A stretch of 64,000 nt of DNA from CAWACP01 sp963780655 (GTDB lineage: Bacteria > Acidobacteriota > Terriglobia > Bryobacterales > Bryobacteraceae): NCBI GenBank assembly GCA_963780655.1, contig CAWACP010000003.1, forward strand, positions 1,984,001 through 2,048,000, given 5' to 3'. A program made the translations under genes and the position numbers. The notes beneath the pieces are model-generated. The model worked only from the letters and a program-made list of their open reading frames with translations, searched no databases and was not told the DNA's origin. This document shows, in pieces, positions 35,933 through 45,315 of the stretch; position 1 is the first letter of the stretch; each line of letters starts with the position of its first letter.

Positions 35933-35944
35933 GGGCCGGGACCA

Positions 35945-35973
35945 ACCGCTCCCTCACGGTCGCGGCTCAGTTA
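35945..35973. repeat. Family C repeat overlapping the subtilase stop
   Basis: AACCGCTCCCTCACGGTCGC and GGCTCAGTTA. The element runs into the stop codon (35971-35973) of the minus-strand subtilase and fills the gap to the ADOP gene. Confidence 0.6.
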
Positions 35974-38900
35974 CTTCACTGGTATGGTCACGGTGGGCGA
36001 TGTCACGCCTCCGATTTGTATGGTCACCGTCTGGCTGCCGCTCAGGCCCGCGGGCACCGTGGCGTTCACCTGGTAGAGCCCCGGGTAACCCGGCGCGAGG
36101 CCGGAATAGTGGACCGTTGCCGACTGGCTGCCGATCATCACGATTGGCGTCGACGTCGTTTTGGCCAGCGTAGCTGTGGTTGCAGGCGCCGGATCGCCGG
36201 TCTCCGGCTGATTGGTCACCGGGCCGAGACCGTTCAGGAAGAACTCAACGACGTGCCCGTTCTGAACCGGATTGCTGGTGGTCACCACTTTGTTGTTTTC
36301 GTCGCGGGCGGCGGCGATGCCGTTCGCCTGGAAGAACGCGGGCGCATAACTGGCAATCGGGACGGTTATCGTACTGCCGTAGCTGTATTCCAACGTGACC
36401 TTCATCTGCGCCGACGACTGGCCCTGCAGCTCCCACGGCACCTGCACGTTCACCTGCGTGGGACTGACGTAAAGCATCCGCGCCGGAAAGCTGCCGTTGG
36501 CGGCATCGAAGCTCACCTGTACTTCATCAATCTGCAGCGGCAATCTTGGAAAGGCGACACTGTCGATATAGCCAGGGTCGCTCAGGTCAGTTCCGAAGAT
36601 CGCAATATACGAACCGGGCGCGACGGAGTTGGCCTGGAAGCTGGCCGCATTCTCCACGCCGCTTGAGGCACGAATCGCGGGCGCATTGCGAGCATAAACC
36701 GGGAGCTGCAGGCTCTGGCCGCCGGCAGAAGCTGTAATCTGCGTGCTGCCGGTCTGGGTGACGCCGGTCACGTTAATGGTGGCGATGCCGTACTGATTCG
36801 TCGTGCTGGTGGCGGCCGAGATGCTCACCCCGGATCCTGCAGTCCAGGTCACGGTGGTATTCGCAACGGGCACGCCAAAATCGTCCACCACCTGCACGGA
36901 TGGCTGGCCGAAGACGGACGGCACCGTCTGGCCCACAGTCCCATCGAACCCGGCGTTGATCGGGATGATATCGGCGATGGCGCCCGACCCGACCACGTAC
37001 AGATACGGGACGCGTAAGGAAACGCCCGAGCCCGTCAGAGTAATTGCGCCGGAATAGAAACCGGATGTGGGCACGGCGCCGGTGAGGGTTACATTGACAG
37101 TTCCGGAGCCGCCTGGTGCGAGGCTGAGCGAGGTCTTATCGAAACCGACCGTAGCGGTGCTGGTTTCGCCCGACGTCGCCGCAGAGGCCATGGTGAGGTT
37201 AACCGTGCTGTTGCCGTTGTTGGTGACGACAAGCGGCGCCGACGGAGGCAATTTGGTTGTGAGATAGCCCATTGCCAGGGTCGCCGGGCTCACCGAGACG
37301 GTGCTGGCCACGGCCGCACCCGCGTTCAGCAGGCCGGCGCCAACGCCAATCACGTCCACAGTGTCCCCATAGATATCCTGAGTGATGGCCTGCGACGTCG
37401 AGTCGATCAGAGCCGACCGGATCTGACTGTAGTTCCAGCCAGGGTGCGCCTGTTTCACGAGTGCGGCCGCGCCGGCCACGATGGGCGCGGAGAAGCTGGT
37501 GCCGTCGGCGGCGCCGTACCGGTCGGAGCTGTAGACGTCGCCATACAGATCGTAATTCTGCATGGCCATGTAGATGCCGCCGTAATAGCAGTTGCCGTTT
37601 CCGCTGGTACACGCGGCGGTGCTGGGTTCGGCGCCGGGCGCCACCAGATCGGGCTTCACGTTGAGCGGGCCGGTTGTGGGGCCGATGGACGAGAAGGAGG
37701 TGAGCTCGTTTTCATCCGCGCTGTCCACCACCTCGAGGCCGTCCTGGTTGACGATCACCTGCTGGCCCGGATTTGCGTCGATCCAGCTCTTGAGGTTCAG
37801 GCCGTCCGAGTTCGAGATCAGGTTTGCGGGAATGAAAATGCTCGACGAAAGGTTCTGGTAGCCGATCTGGAACAGCGGTTCCTGGACGTTGTCGTAAATG
37901 ACCACGCCAATGGCGTCGGCTGTTTGCGCATTGCTCACCTTCACGTCGAAGCCGCAGTTGGCGGGGTCGCGGACCACCAGCACGATGTCGCCGGCCAGGG
38001 AGAAAGGCGGGTAGGCATTGCATCCATTGGCATTGCCGAGCGCGGCCGCGTCTATCAGCGTTGCTGTTTCGGAGCCGAACTGGCCGAGCGAAGAATTGGC
38101 CGGAACCTCGCCGGGTATCTTATAGAGGTTCGATGCGAGACCACTCTCGGCTGCGTCTACCAGCGGCGTGAAATAGTGCGAGTTCGTGCTCGCGCCGACC
38201 GCGATGACATCGGGAGCGTCGGCGGGCGTCGCGATGGAACTGTAAGTGGGAAGGTAGTTGGGAGCGCCACTGTTGCTGCCGGTGTAATTCCCGTTGCCGG
38301 CCGACGCCACCACGATCATGCCCGATTTGACTGCGTTTTCGAAGGCCGTGGCCAGCAAATCACAGGCAACTCCCGCAGGATTACCGCAGACCGCTCCAAC
38401 GTCCACTGGGCCGGTGAGCGCCGGCAGACCGGAAGAGAACGAAGCAACGTCCATCCCGTCGCCCTGGGCGTCTTCGATAGCCTTGATGTAGACATCCTCG
38501 GTCGGATAGTCGTTCACGTAGGGAGTTCCATAAACCTTGTAATTGCCGAGCCAGGCCTTGGGCGCCATTCCCTGGATGACGACATTGCCGGAGCCCGAGG
38601 CGTTGATGGCGGGCGTGGTGGCCTGCTCTCCGGCCGCGCACGACGCCGTTGCCGTTCCGTGGCCGCTGCGGTCCCGCGGCGTGTAATCGTCCGGCCTCGT
38701 TTCACCGGGCGACACCGTGGTGGAAATCATCTTCACGTAACTGCGCGCGACGATCACCTTGTTGTTCGTGAAGGAGCTGCAAACCGCCTGATTGTCGCTG
38801 TCGCACTTAGGAAAGCCGGAGGGCACGCTGAGCGAGTTGTCCTGGAACATGGGGTGGGTGTTATCGATGCCGGTGTCGAGAATCGCGATTTTCATGCCTG

Positions 38901-39342
38901 CGCCCGCGTTCCCAGCGCCGCCCAGCGCATTCCACGCGGCGGGGGCATTCACCAGCTGGGTGGCCGCGTTCAACTGCCGCTGGCCAAAGCGCATCTGCTG
39001 CACGGCCAGGACGCCGGGCAACGACCGCAGCTCGGCCACGCGATCCGGCGTGGTCACTACAAAGACGGCGTTCAGCAATCTGCTGACTGAGCCGGCAATC
39101 GCGAACTTCCTGGTCTGCAATTCACTCTTCAGCGCGGCCTGTCGGGCGAGAACTTGCTGCTCATAGTCCCTTGCCGTTTGCGTATGGATAGCCTCGCGGC
39201 CCTGGAAGCGATCCGCGACGGGTGCATCCTGCAGAATTACCGCGTAATGATTTGAGAGGTTCTGGGCCGTTATCGGAGAAACCTGAGCGCATAATGCCAG
39301 AATGCCCGCGCCCGCGAGTGCCTTAAAGAGTTGATTGCACAC
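35971..39342 (-). CDS. Subtilisin-like S8 serine protease, secreted, with Solibacter-type C-terminal domain
   Basis: 1123 residues. Signal peptide (to about residue 26), an inhibitor-like propeptide (about 30-120), then the S8 catalytic domain: Asp156 in KIAILDTGIDNTHP, His228 in RDRSGHGTATAS and the nucleophile serine near residue 615 in DGTSFSAPIVAGAAAL. A PA-type insert (about 375-510) interrupts the domain. Ig-like modules follow (about 670-880), and the last 230 residues start with NAASFQANSVAPGSYIAIFG, the TIGR03437-type domain common in Solibacter exoproteins. The protein is extracellular and probably degrades protein in the environment. The C-terminal module may mediate surface retention, which is inference. 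Confidence 0.92.
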   Translation of the reverse strand: MCNQLFKALAGAGILALCAQVSPITAQNLSNHYAVILQDAPVADRFQGREAIHTQTARDYEQQVLARQAALKSELQTRKFAIAGSVSRLLNAVFVVTTPDRVAELRSLPGVLAVQQMRFGQRQLNAATQLVNAPAAWNALGGAGNAGAGMKIAILDTGIDNTHPMFQDNSLSVPSGFPKCDSDNQAVCSSFTNNKVIVARSYVKMISTTVSPGETRPDDYTPRDRSGHGTATASCAAGEQATTPAINASGSGNVVIQGMAPKAWLGNYKVYGTPYVNDYPTEDVYIKAIEDAQGDGMDVASFSSGLPALTGPVDVGAVCGNPAGVACDLLATAFENAVKSGMIVVASAGNGNYTGSNSGAPNYLPTYSSIATPADAPDVIAVGASTNSHYFTPLVDAAESGLASNLYKIPGEVPANSSLGQFGSETATLIDAAALGNANGCNAYPPFSLAGDIVLVVRDPANCGFDVKVSNAQTADAIGVVIYDNVQEPLFQIGYQNLSSSIFIPANLISNSDGLNLKSWIDANPGQQVIVNQDGLEVVDSADENELTSFSSIGPTTGPLNVKPDLVAPGAEPSTAACTSGNGNCYYGGIYMAMQNYDLYGDVYSSDRYGAADGTSFSAPIVAGAAALVKQAHPGWNYSQIRSALIDSTSQAITQDIYGDTVDVIGVGAGLLNAGAAVASTVSVSPATLAMGYLTTKLPPSAPLVVTNNGNSTVNLTMASAATSGETSTATVGFDKTSLSLAPGGSGTVNVTLTGAVPTSGFYSGAITLTGSGVSLRVPYLYVVGSGAIADIIPINAGFDGTVGQTVPSVFGQPSVQVVDDFGVPVANTTVTWTAGSGVSISAATSTTNQYGIATINVTGVTQTGSTQITASAGGQSLQLPVYARNAPAIRASSGVENAASFQANSVAPGSYIAIFGTDLSDPGYIDSVAFPRLPLQIDEVQVSFDAANGSFPARMLYVSPTQVNVQVPWELQGQSSAQMKVTLEYSYGSTITVPIASYAPAFFQANGIAAARDENNKVVTTSNPVQNGHVVEFFLNGLGPVTNQPETGDPAPATTATLAKTTSTPIVMIGSQSATVHYSGLAPGYPGLYQVNATVPAGLSGSQTVTIQIGGVTSPTVTIPVK

Positions 39343-39423
39343 GGGGATGCAGACGCCGCCAGGGGGACTTCGGTTACTTCTTCCTTATTGCCGGGAGGTA
39401 TCGGCGGGCCTCGGCGCTATCGG

Positions 39424-39452
39424 ACCGCTTACTCACGTGCGCGGCTCAGTAA
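39424..39452. repeat. Family C repeat upstream of gamma-glutamyltransferase
   Basis: GACCGCTTACTCACGTGCGC and GGCTCAGTAAC, 10 bases before the chosen start of the gamma-glutamyltransferase gene. It is more diverged than the copy at 35945. Confidence 0.55.
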
Positions 39453-39462
39453 CGCGACGGGT

Positions 39463-41169
39463 GTGTGCCCCAATAGTAAAATCGAAGTTCTGCTGAAACG
39501 CCGTCTTCACATCCCGCTGGTCCTGTTGCTGGCCCCCGGACTCTTTGCCCGCATGCCCGTCCATGCGCGTCACGCGATGGTGACCGCGCAGGAGCCGCTG
39601 GCGGCCTCCGTTGGCGTCGCCACGCTGAGGGCAGGAGGGAATGCCGTGGATGCCGCCGTGGCCATGGGGTTCGCGCTCGCGGTCACGTGGCCGTTCGCCG
39701 GCAACATCGGCGGCGGTGGTTTCATGCTGGTGCGCATGGCCGATGGCCGCGCGTCGTTCATCGACTTCCGCGAAGCCGCGCCGCTCGCCGCCACCCACGA
39801 CATGTATCTGGACGCCTCCGGCAAGCCGACCCGGGACAGCATTGTCGGTTATCGCTCGGCCGGCGTGCCCGGGACGGTCCGGGGATTCGAGCTGGCGCAT
39901 CGGAAATTCGGCCACGCGCCGTGGGCGGTTCTGGTGGATCCTGCCGTGCGCTTTGCGCGCGACGGGTTCGCGGTGAGTTGGGCGCTGGCGCATTCTCTCG
40001 CTGAGGATCGCGAGCTGCTCGAACAGTTCCCCGATTCGAAGCGCATCTTTCTCAACAGTGGTGCGCCGTTCCATGCCGGCGATCGCCTCGTGCAGCCGGA
40101 GCTGGCCGCGGCGCTGGAACGTATCCGCGATTCCGGCGCCGCCGGCTTTTACGAGGGCGAGACCGCGCGTCTCATCGCGGCGGACATGCGCAAACACGGC
40201 GGTCTGATTACTTCGGAAGATCTGCGGCGCTATCGAGCGGTGGAGCGCGCGCCTCTCACCGGCAGTTACAAAGGACACGGCATCGTCACTTCGCCCCCGC
40301 CCAGTTCAGGAGGAATCGGCATTCTGCAGATGCTGGGCATGCTGGATGGCTCGAATTACGGTGCGGCCGGCGCGGGATCCGCCGCCACGTACCACTATCT
40401 GGCGGAGTGCATGCGGCGCTTCTACGCCGATCGCAGCCGCTGGCTCGCGGATCCGGATTTCTACCCCGTGCCCACGGCGAGGCTGCTCGACCCCGCCTAT
40501 ATCGCCTCGCGGCGCGGTACGATTAACCTGGCCCATGCGTCATCGAGCGCATCGGTGGGCCCTGGGGCGCTCACTGCCGCCTCGCACGAAAGCTCCGAGA
40601 CAACGCACTACAACGTCATAGATGCCGAAGGGAACGCCGTCGCCGTGACTTACACGCTGAACAACGGATACGGCAGCGGCGTAACCGCCCGCGGCACGGG
40701 CATCCTGCTGAACGACGAGATGGACGATTTCGCCGCGAAACCCGGATCGCCGAACATGTTCGGACTGGTGCAGGGAGAGTCGAATGCGATCCAACCGGGT
40801 AAACGGCCGCTCTCGTCCATGACGCCAACCATCCTGACGCGCAACGGGAAGGTGTTCATGGTGGCGGGCGGCCCCGGCGGCTCGCACATCATCAGCAATC
40901 TGCTGGAGGTGATCGTGAATGTCCTCGACTTCAGGATGAACGTGCAGGACGCCATCGACTGGCCGCGCGTGCACCACCAGTGGCTCCCGGACGCGCTGGA
41001 AGCGGAACGCGGCGTTTCGCCCGACACGGTTGCGCTTCTCGAAAAGTACGGGCACAAGGTGACGCGGCGCGGCGACGCGGCGCTCATCGACGGCATTGTT
41101 GCCGAGGACGGCTGGCTGGAAGGCGGCGTGGATGGCCGCGGAGACGACAGCAGAGCGGAAGGCTACTGA
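39463..41169 (+). CDS. ggt: Gamma-glutamyltransferase
   Basis: 568 residues from a GTG at 39463. An upstream frame to 39331 is open but runs through a repeat; a signal-like RRLHIPLVLLLAPGLFAR follows the start. The large-subunit opening HAMVTAQEPLAASVGVATLR with GGNAVDAAVAMGFAL is typical. The autoprocessing site and nucleophile threonine lie in SSETTHYNVID, and the oxyanion region is LSSMTPTILTRNG with VAGGPGGSHI. The precursor self-cleaves into two chains in the periplasm and transfers or hydrolyses gamma-glutamyl groups of glutathione and similar peptides. Confidence 0.9.
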   Translation: MCPNSKIEVLLKRRLHIPLVLLLAPGLFARMPVHARHAMVTAQEPLAASVGVATLRAGGNAVDAAVAMGFALAVTWPFAGNIGGGGFMLVRMADGRASFIDFREAAPLAATHDMYLDASGKPTRDSIVGYRSAGVPGTVRGFELAHRKFGHAPWAVLVDPAVRFARDGFAVSWALAHSLAEDRELLEQFPDSKRIFLNSGAPFHAGDRLVQPELAAALERIRDSGAAGFYEGETARLIAADMRKHGGLITSEDLRRYRAVERAPLTGSYKGHGIVTSPPPSSGGIGILQMLGMLDGSNYGAAGAGSAATYHYLAECMRRFYADRSRWLADPDFYPVPTARLLDPAYIASRRGTINLAHASSSASVGPGALTAASHESSETTHYNVIDAEGNAVAVTYTLNNGYGSGVTARGTGILLNDEMDDFAAKPGSPNMFGLVQGESNAIQPGKRPLSSMTPTILTRNGKVFMVAGGPGGSHIISNLLEVIVNVLDFRMNVQDAIDWPRVHHQWLPDALEAERGVSPDTVALLEKYGHKVTRRGDAALIDGIVAEDGWLEGGVDGRGDDSRAEGY

Positions 41170-41174
41170 ATTTC

Positions 41175-42008
41175 ATGAACCACGTATTGTCCACACACCT
41201 GTTCGTCAACCATCGCCTTACTTCCGTGTGGCTCGACCGGATCTGGGATTCCGGCATTCCGGCCGTCGAATTATTCTGCGCGAAGCAGCATTTCGACTAC
41301 AACAACCGCGCCATGGTGAGCGAGCTGGCGGCCTGGTTCAGCGACTCCGAGCTGAAGCTGCATTCGATCCACTCGCCCATGTACACGGACGACGTGTGGG
41401 GCCGCTCCGGACCGCATGCGGTGATCACCATCACCGAAACTTCGAAAGGCAAGCGCATCGCCATGGTGGACGAGATCAAGCGCGCGCTCGAAGTGGCCGA
41501 GTACATCCCCTTCCGGTACATGGTGCAGCACCTGGGCGTCAGCGGTGAGGAGTACGACGACGCCAAACTGGACGCGGCGTTCATAGCGCTGGATGAGCTG
41601 AGCAGCTTTGCGCGCCAGCGCGGCGTCGAAGTGCTGCTCGAAAACACGCCGAACCGTCTGGCCTCGGCTGAAAGGCTGGTGTCCTTCCTGGCTCAGACGC
41701 ATCTCAAGCTGGGCTTCTGCTTCGACGCCGGCCACGCGAACATGCATCGGGGGATCGAACAGGAGTTCCGGATCATGGAGAGCCGGATTCGATCGACTCA
41801 TCTGCACGACAACGACGGCCAGGCGGACCAGCATCTGTTCCCCTTCCTCAGCGAGGGCGGCAGCATCGACTGGAAGAAAACCATGGAGCTTTTGCGCAGC
41901 CACCCCGACCAGTACCCGCTGGTGCTGGAGCTGAAGGAAGTTCCGGAATACGGTCCGCACCCGCTGGATAAAGTGAAGGAGGTCTTCGAGAGACTCGAGA
42001 GTCTGTGA
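41175..42008 (+). CDS. Sugar phosphate isomerase/epimerase (AP endonuclease 2-type TIM barrel)
   Basis: 277 residues, ATG 41175, 5 bases after the ggt stop. Motifs of the xylose isomerase-like barrel: SGIPAVELFCAKQHFDY, LHSIHSPMYTD, YMVQHLGVSGEEYDD, VEVLLENTPNRL (metal-ligand Glu), LGFCFDAGHANMH (Asp and His) and THLHDNDGQADQHLFP. These provide the usual divalent-metal site. The substrate is uncertain; this superfamily contains sugar epimerases and dehydratases. Its TGA overlaps the asnS ATG. Confidence 0.85.
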   Translation: MNHVLSTHLFVNHRLTSVWLDRIWDSGIPAVELFCAKQHFDYNNRAMVSELAAWFSDSELKLHSIHSPMYTDDVWGRSGPHAVITITETSKGKRIAMVDEIKRALEVAEYIPFRYMVQHLGVSGEEYDDAKLDAAFIALDELSSFARQRGVEVLLENTPNRLASAERLVSFLAQTHLKLGFCFDAGHANMHRGIEQEFRIMESRIRSTHLHDNDGQADQHLFPFLSEGGSIDWKKTMELLRSHPDQYPLVLELKEVPEYGPHPLDKVKEVFERLESL

Positions 42009-43324
42009 TGGCCGATACCGCTACCCCGATCACCATTGCCGATGCCGCGCATCACGAAGGACAAACCGTGCGTGTTTCCGGTTGGCTTTACAACCTGCGC
42101 CGTTCGGGCAAAATCTGCTTCCCGCTGGTGCGCGACGGCACGGGCGTCATCCAGTGCGTCGCGGTAAAAAGCAATCTGCCGGAAGAGACCTTCGAGGCGC
42201 TGAAGAACCTCACGCAGGAATCGTCGCTGATCGTGAACGGAAAGCTTCGCGCCGAGCAGCGCGCGCCGGGCGGATTCGAGCTCGACGTGGAGAGCGCGGA
42301 AATTCTGCAGCGCGTGCCGGAGTCGGAACCTTATCCGATCACGCCCAAGGATCACGGCACCGATTTTCTGATGGACCATCGCCATCTCTGGCTGCGCAGC
42401 CGCCGGCAGAACGCCGTGATTCGCGTACGCCACGCCATCATCAAGGCGATTCGCGATTATTTCGATTCGCACGGCTTCACGCTGGTGGATGCGCCTATCT
42501 TCACGCCGTCGGCGTGCGAGGGAACCACGACGCTGTTCGAGGTGAACTACTTCGACGAAGAGAAAGCGTACCTGACGCAGTCGGGCCAGCTCTATAACGA
42601 AGCGGACGCGATGGCGTTCGGGAAAGTGTACTGCTTCGGGCCCACGTTCCGCGCGGAAAAATCGAAGACGCGGCGCCATCTGACGGAGTTTTGGATGGTG
42701 GAGCCGGAGATGGCGTTTGCCTCGCTGGACGACGTGAAGCAGGTGGCCGAGGAATTGGTGGTGTTCGTGGTCCGGCAGGTGCTGGAAACTCGGCGCGCCG
42801 AACTCCAGGCGCTGGAGCGGGACATATCGAAGCTGGAAGCGGTACAGGCGCCGTTCCCGCGAATCAGCTACGACGATGCGGTGAAACGGCTTCAGGAGAA
42901 GGGCAGCGAGATCCAGTGGGGCGGCGATTTCGGCGGCACGGACGAGACGCTGCTGAGCGACGATTACGACCGGCCGGTGATGGTGGACCGCTATCCGACG
43001 AGCGTCAAGGCATTCTACTTCCAGCCCGACCCGGAGCGGCCCGAGGTCGCTCTTGGCGTCGATGTGCTCGCGCCGGAGGGCTACGGCGAAATTATCGGCG
43101 GTGGCCAGCGCATCCACGATCTCAATCTGTTACTGAAGCGCCTCAAGGAGCATCACCTGCCGCGCGAGGCGTTCGAATGGTATCTGGATTTGCGCAAGTA
43201 CGGCAGCGTGCCCCACGCGGGTTTCGGCATGGGCGTGGAGCGCGTGGTGGCATGGCTGTGCGGGCTGGAGCACATTCGCGAGACGATACCGTACCCGCGC
43301 ATGCTGTATCGGACGCGCCCGTGA
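42008..43324 (+). CDS. asnS: Asparaginyl-tRNA synthetase
   Basis: 438 residues from ATG 42008 (TGATG overlap with the previous gene). The N-terminal OB-fold anticodon domain (GQTVRVSGWLYNLRRSGKIC) is followed by the class II core: motif 1 near FDSHGFTLVDAPIFTPSACE, motif 2 in FRAEKSKTRRHLTEFWMVEPE and motif 3 GFGMGVERVVAWLCGLEHIRE. SACEGTTTLFEV and the E-x-E pairing favour asparagine over aspartate or lysine enzymes. It charges tRNA-Asn in the cytoplasm. Followed by a family A inverted pair. Confidence 0.93.
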   Translation: MADTATPITIADAAHHEGQTVRVSGWLYNLRRSGKICFPLVRDGTGVIQCVAVKSNLPEETFEALKNLTQESSLIVNGKLRAEQRAPGGFELDVESAEILQRVPESEPYPITPKDHGTDFLMDHRHLWLRSRRQNAVIRVRHAIIKAIRDYFDSHGFTLVDAPIFTPSACEGTTTLFEVNYFDEEKAYLTQSGQLYNEADAMAFGKVYCFGPTFRAEKSKTRRHLTEFWMVEPEMAFASLDDVKQVAEELVVFVVRQVLETRRAELQALERDISKLEAVQAPFPRISYDDAVKRLQEKGSEIQWGGDFGGTDETLLSDDYDRPVMVDRYPTSVKAFYFQPDPERPEVALGVDVLAPEGYGEIIGGGQRIHDLNLLLKRLKEHHLPREAFEWYLDLRKYGSVPHAGFGMGVERVVAWLCGLEHIRETIPYPRMLYRTRP

Positions 43325-43336
43325 ACGCGAGGTATT

Positions 43337-43403
43337 GCAGGCGAAAACGCCTGCTCCACAAAACACGCACAACAGCCATGTGGAGCAGGCCTTCGGCCTG
43401 CGC
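43337..43403. repeat. Inverted pair of family A variants (REPIN-like)
   Basis: GCAGGCGAAAACGCCTGC plus TCCACA (43337-43360) faces TGTGGAGCAGG with CCTTCGGCCTGCGC (43379-43403) in opposite orientation across ~18 bases. Each arm is itself a hairpin, and the two tails TCCACA/TGTGGA pair. The same arrangement occurs at 49780-49854. Confidence 0.85.
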
Positions 43404-43410
43404 GTAACCC

Positions 43411-44322
43411 ATGGCCCATTCCTCCATTGCCATCATCGGAGCGCCGCTCGACCTCGGAGCCGGGCGCCGCGGGGTCGATATGGGACCGTCGGCCGTGCGC
43501 GTGGCCAACCTTTTCGGACGCGCTCAGTCGCTCGGCGACGTTGTGGACCTTGGCAACGCGCCCGTCGTGCAGGCGGAGATGTTTCCAGAAGGGCCGGCCA
43601 ATGCGCGCTATTTGCCGCACATCGCCGAGACCTGTTCGAAGCTCGCCATCATGGTGCAGCAGGCGATGGCGGAGGGCCGCGTCCCCGTGGTGCTGGGCGG
43701 AGATCATTCGGTCGCCGTCGGCACGGTTGCCGGCGTCTCAGCCCATTATCGAAAGCAGGGCAAGAAGATCGGCCTGATCTGGGTGGATGCGCACGCGGAC
43801 ATGAACACGCCCGAAACATCGCCGAGTGGAAACGTTCACGGCATGCCGCTGGCGTGTTGCATCGGAATCGGCCCGCCCGAGCTGACCGAGATTGCCGGGT
43901 ACGCGCCCAAGGTGGATCCGCGCAATGTCGCCCTGGTGGGCCTCCGTTCCGTGGACGAGCGCGAGCGCGATTATGTGCACAAGTCCGGGGTGCGCACGTT
44001 CACCATGCGCGATATCGACGAGCGCGGCTTGCGCACTGTGATGGAGGACGCCATGCGCATCGCTTCTGACGGAACCGCCGGCTTCCACGTCTCATTCGAT
44101 ATGGACGTAGTGGATCCGCAGGAGGCGCCCGGCGTCGGCACGCCCGTGAAAGGCGGCATGACCTATCGCGAGGCGCACCTGGCGATGGAGACCATGTGCG
44201 ATTGCGGCGGAATGACCTCCATCGAAGTGATGGAAGTGAATCCGGTGATCGATGAGGTGAACCGAACGGCGGTGCTGGCCGTCGAACTGATTATGTCCGC
44301 CCTCGGGAAACGCATTTTATGA
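43411..44322 (+). CDS. rocF: Arginase
   Basis: 303 residues, the standard ureohydrolase size. The dinuclear manganese site is intact: GGDHSVAVGT, WVDAHADMNTPETSPSGN, VHGMPLACCIG and SFDMDVVDPQEAPGV, ending with SIEVMEVNPVIDE. The NTPETSPSGN(V)HGMP sequence favours arginase over agmatinase. It splits arginine into ornithine and urea. The start overlaps no gene and lies 8 bases after the repeat pair. The stop overlaps the ddl start (ATGA), so arginase and ddl are translated in sequence. Confidence 0.92.
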   Translation: MAHSSIAIIGAPLDLGAGRRGVDMGPSAVRVANLFGRAQSLGDVVDLGNAPVVQAEMFPEGPANARYLPHIAETCSKLAIMVQQAMAEGRVPVVLGGDHSVAVGTVAGVSAHYRKQGKKIGLIWVDAHADMNTPETSPSGNVHGMPLACCIGIGPPELTEIAGYAPKVDPRNVALVGLRSVDERERDYVHKSGVRTFTMRDIDERGLRTVMEDAMRIASDGTAGFHVSFDMDVVDPQEAPGVGTPVKGGMTYREAHLAMETMCDCGGMTSIEVMEVNPVIDEVNRTAVLAVELIMSALGKRIL

Positions 44323-45311
44323 ACAGCTCCGGAAAGCTCCGCGTCGCGGTGATCCATGGCGGCCGCAGCGGAGAGCACGAGATCTCGAACCGCTCGGCGG
44401 AATCCATTCTGGCCGCGCTCGACCGCGACAAATACGACATCGCCGAGTACCGGATTTCGAAGGAGGGCTGCTGGTCGCCGCGGGCCATCTCGCCCGAACC
44501 CGGTGCGAACGACGGCATCGACGTCGTGTTTCCGGTTCTGCACGGCACGTTCGGCGAAGACGGCACCATCCAGGGTCTGTTCGAGATGGCCGGTTTGCCG
44601 TACGTCGGCGCGGGCGTTCTGGCGTCGGCGGTGGCCATGGACAAGGAAGTCACCAAGCGGCTTTGCCGCGAAGCTGGTCTGCCGGTGGGGGACTACGCGG
44701 TACTGACGCGCGACGAAATCGGCAATGCCGAACGCATTTGCGGATCGCTGCCGTTCCCGGTGTTCGTGAAGCCCGCGAACCTCGGTTCGTCGGTGGGCAT
44801 TTCGAAGGCGAACAATTGCGAGGAACTGCGCGAAGCGTTGCAGCTGGCCGCGCAGTTCGACGCAAAGATCCTGGTGGAGCGCGGCATCATCGGCCGCGAG
44901 TTCGAATGCGCGGTGCTGGGGAACGAGAATCCCGAAGCGGCGATTCCCTGCGAGATCCTGCCCTCTAAAGATTTCTACGATTACGAAGACAAATACCTGC
45001 TCGATAAAGCCGGGACCATTCTGCCGGCGCCGCTCAGCCCGGAACAGACCGCCGAAATGCGGCGGCTGGCGGTGGCGTGTTATCGCACGGTGAGCTGCGA
45101 AGGCATGGCCCGCGTGGATTTCCTGATGGAAGCCGCCACCGGCGCGCTCTTCATCAACGAGATCAACACGATTCCGGGATTCACCTCCATCAGCATGTAC
45201 CCGAAGATGTGGGAGCACTGCGGCCTGCCCATGCCGAAGCTGCTCGACCGGCTGATCGAGCTTGCCATGGAGCGGCACGAGCGGCGTGAAAGCCTGCGGT
45301 ACTCCAGGTAG
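44319..45311 (+). CDS. ddl: D-alanine--D-alanine ligase
   Basis: 330 residues. It begins RVAVIHGGRSGEHEISNRSA, the N-terminal substrate loop, then VFPVLHGTFGEDGTIQGLFE. The ATP-grasp domain follows: PVFVKPANLGSSVGISKANN, ILVERGIIGREFECAVLGNE and FINEINTIPGFTSISMYPKM, the last with the metal-binding Glu and Asn. It joins two D-alanines for peptidoglycan precursors, using the product of alr (4048). It overlaps rocF by 4 bases. Confidence 0.95.
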   Translation: MNSSGKLRVAVIHGGRSGEHEISNRSAESILAALDRDKYDIAEYRISKEGCWSPRAISPEPGANDGIDVVFPVLHGTFGEDGTIQGLFEMAGLPYVGAGVLASAVAMDKEVTKRLCREAGLPVGDYAVLTRDEIGNAERICGSLPFPVFVKPANLGSSVGISKANNCEELREALQLAAQFDAKILVERGIIGREFECAVLGNENPEAAIPCEILPSKDFYDYEDKYLLDKAGTILPAPLSPEQTAEMRRLAVACYRTVSCEGMARVDFLMEAATGALFINEINTIPGFTSISMYPKMWEHCGLPMPKLLDRLIELAMERHERRESLRYSR

Positions 45312-45315
45312 TTGC

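Noticed and set aside
39331..39462. Upstream extension of gamma-glutamyltransferase
   Set aside because: The extra 44 codons read through a family C repeat and add no signal peptide or family similarity.
41798..43117. 439-codon open frame opposite asnS
   Set aside because: The asnS class II motifs are on the plus strand. The antisense frame is an artefact of codon bias.
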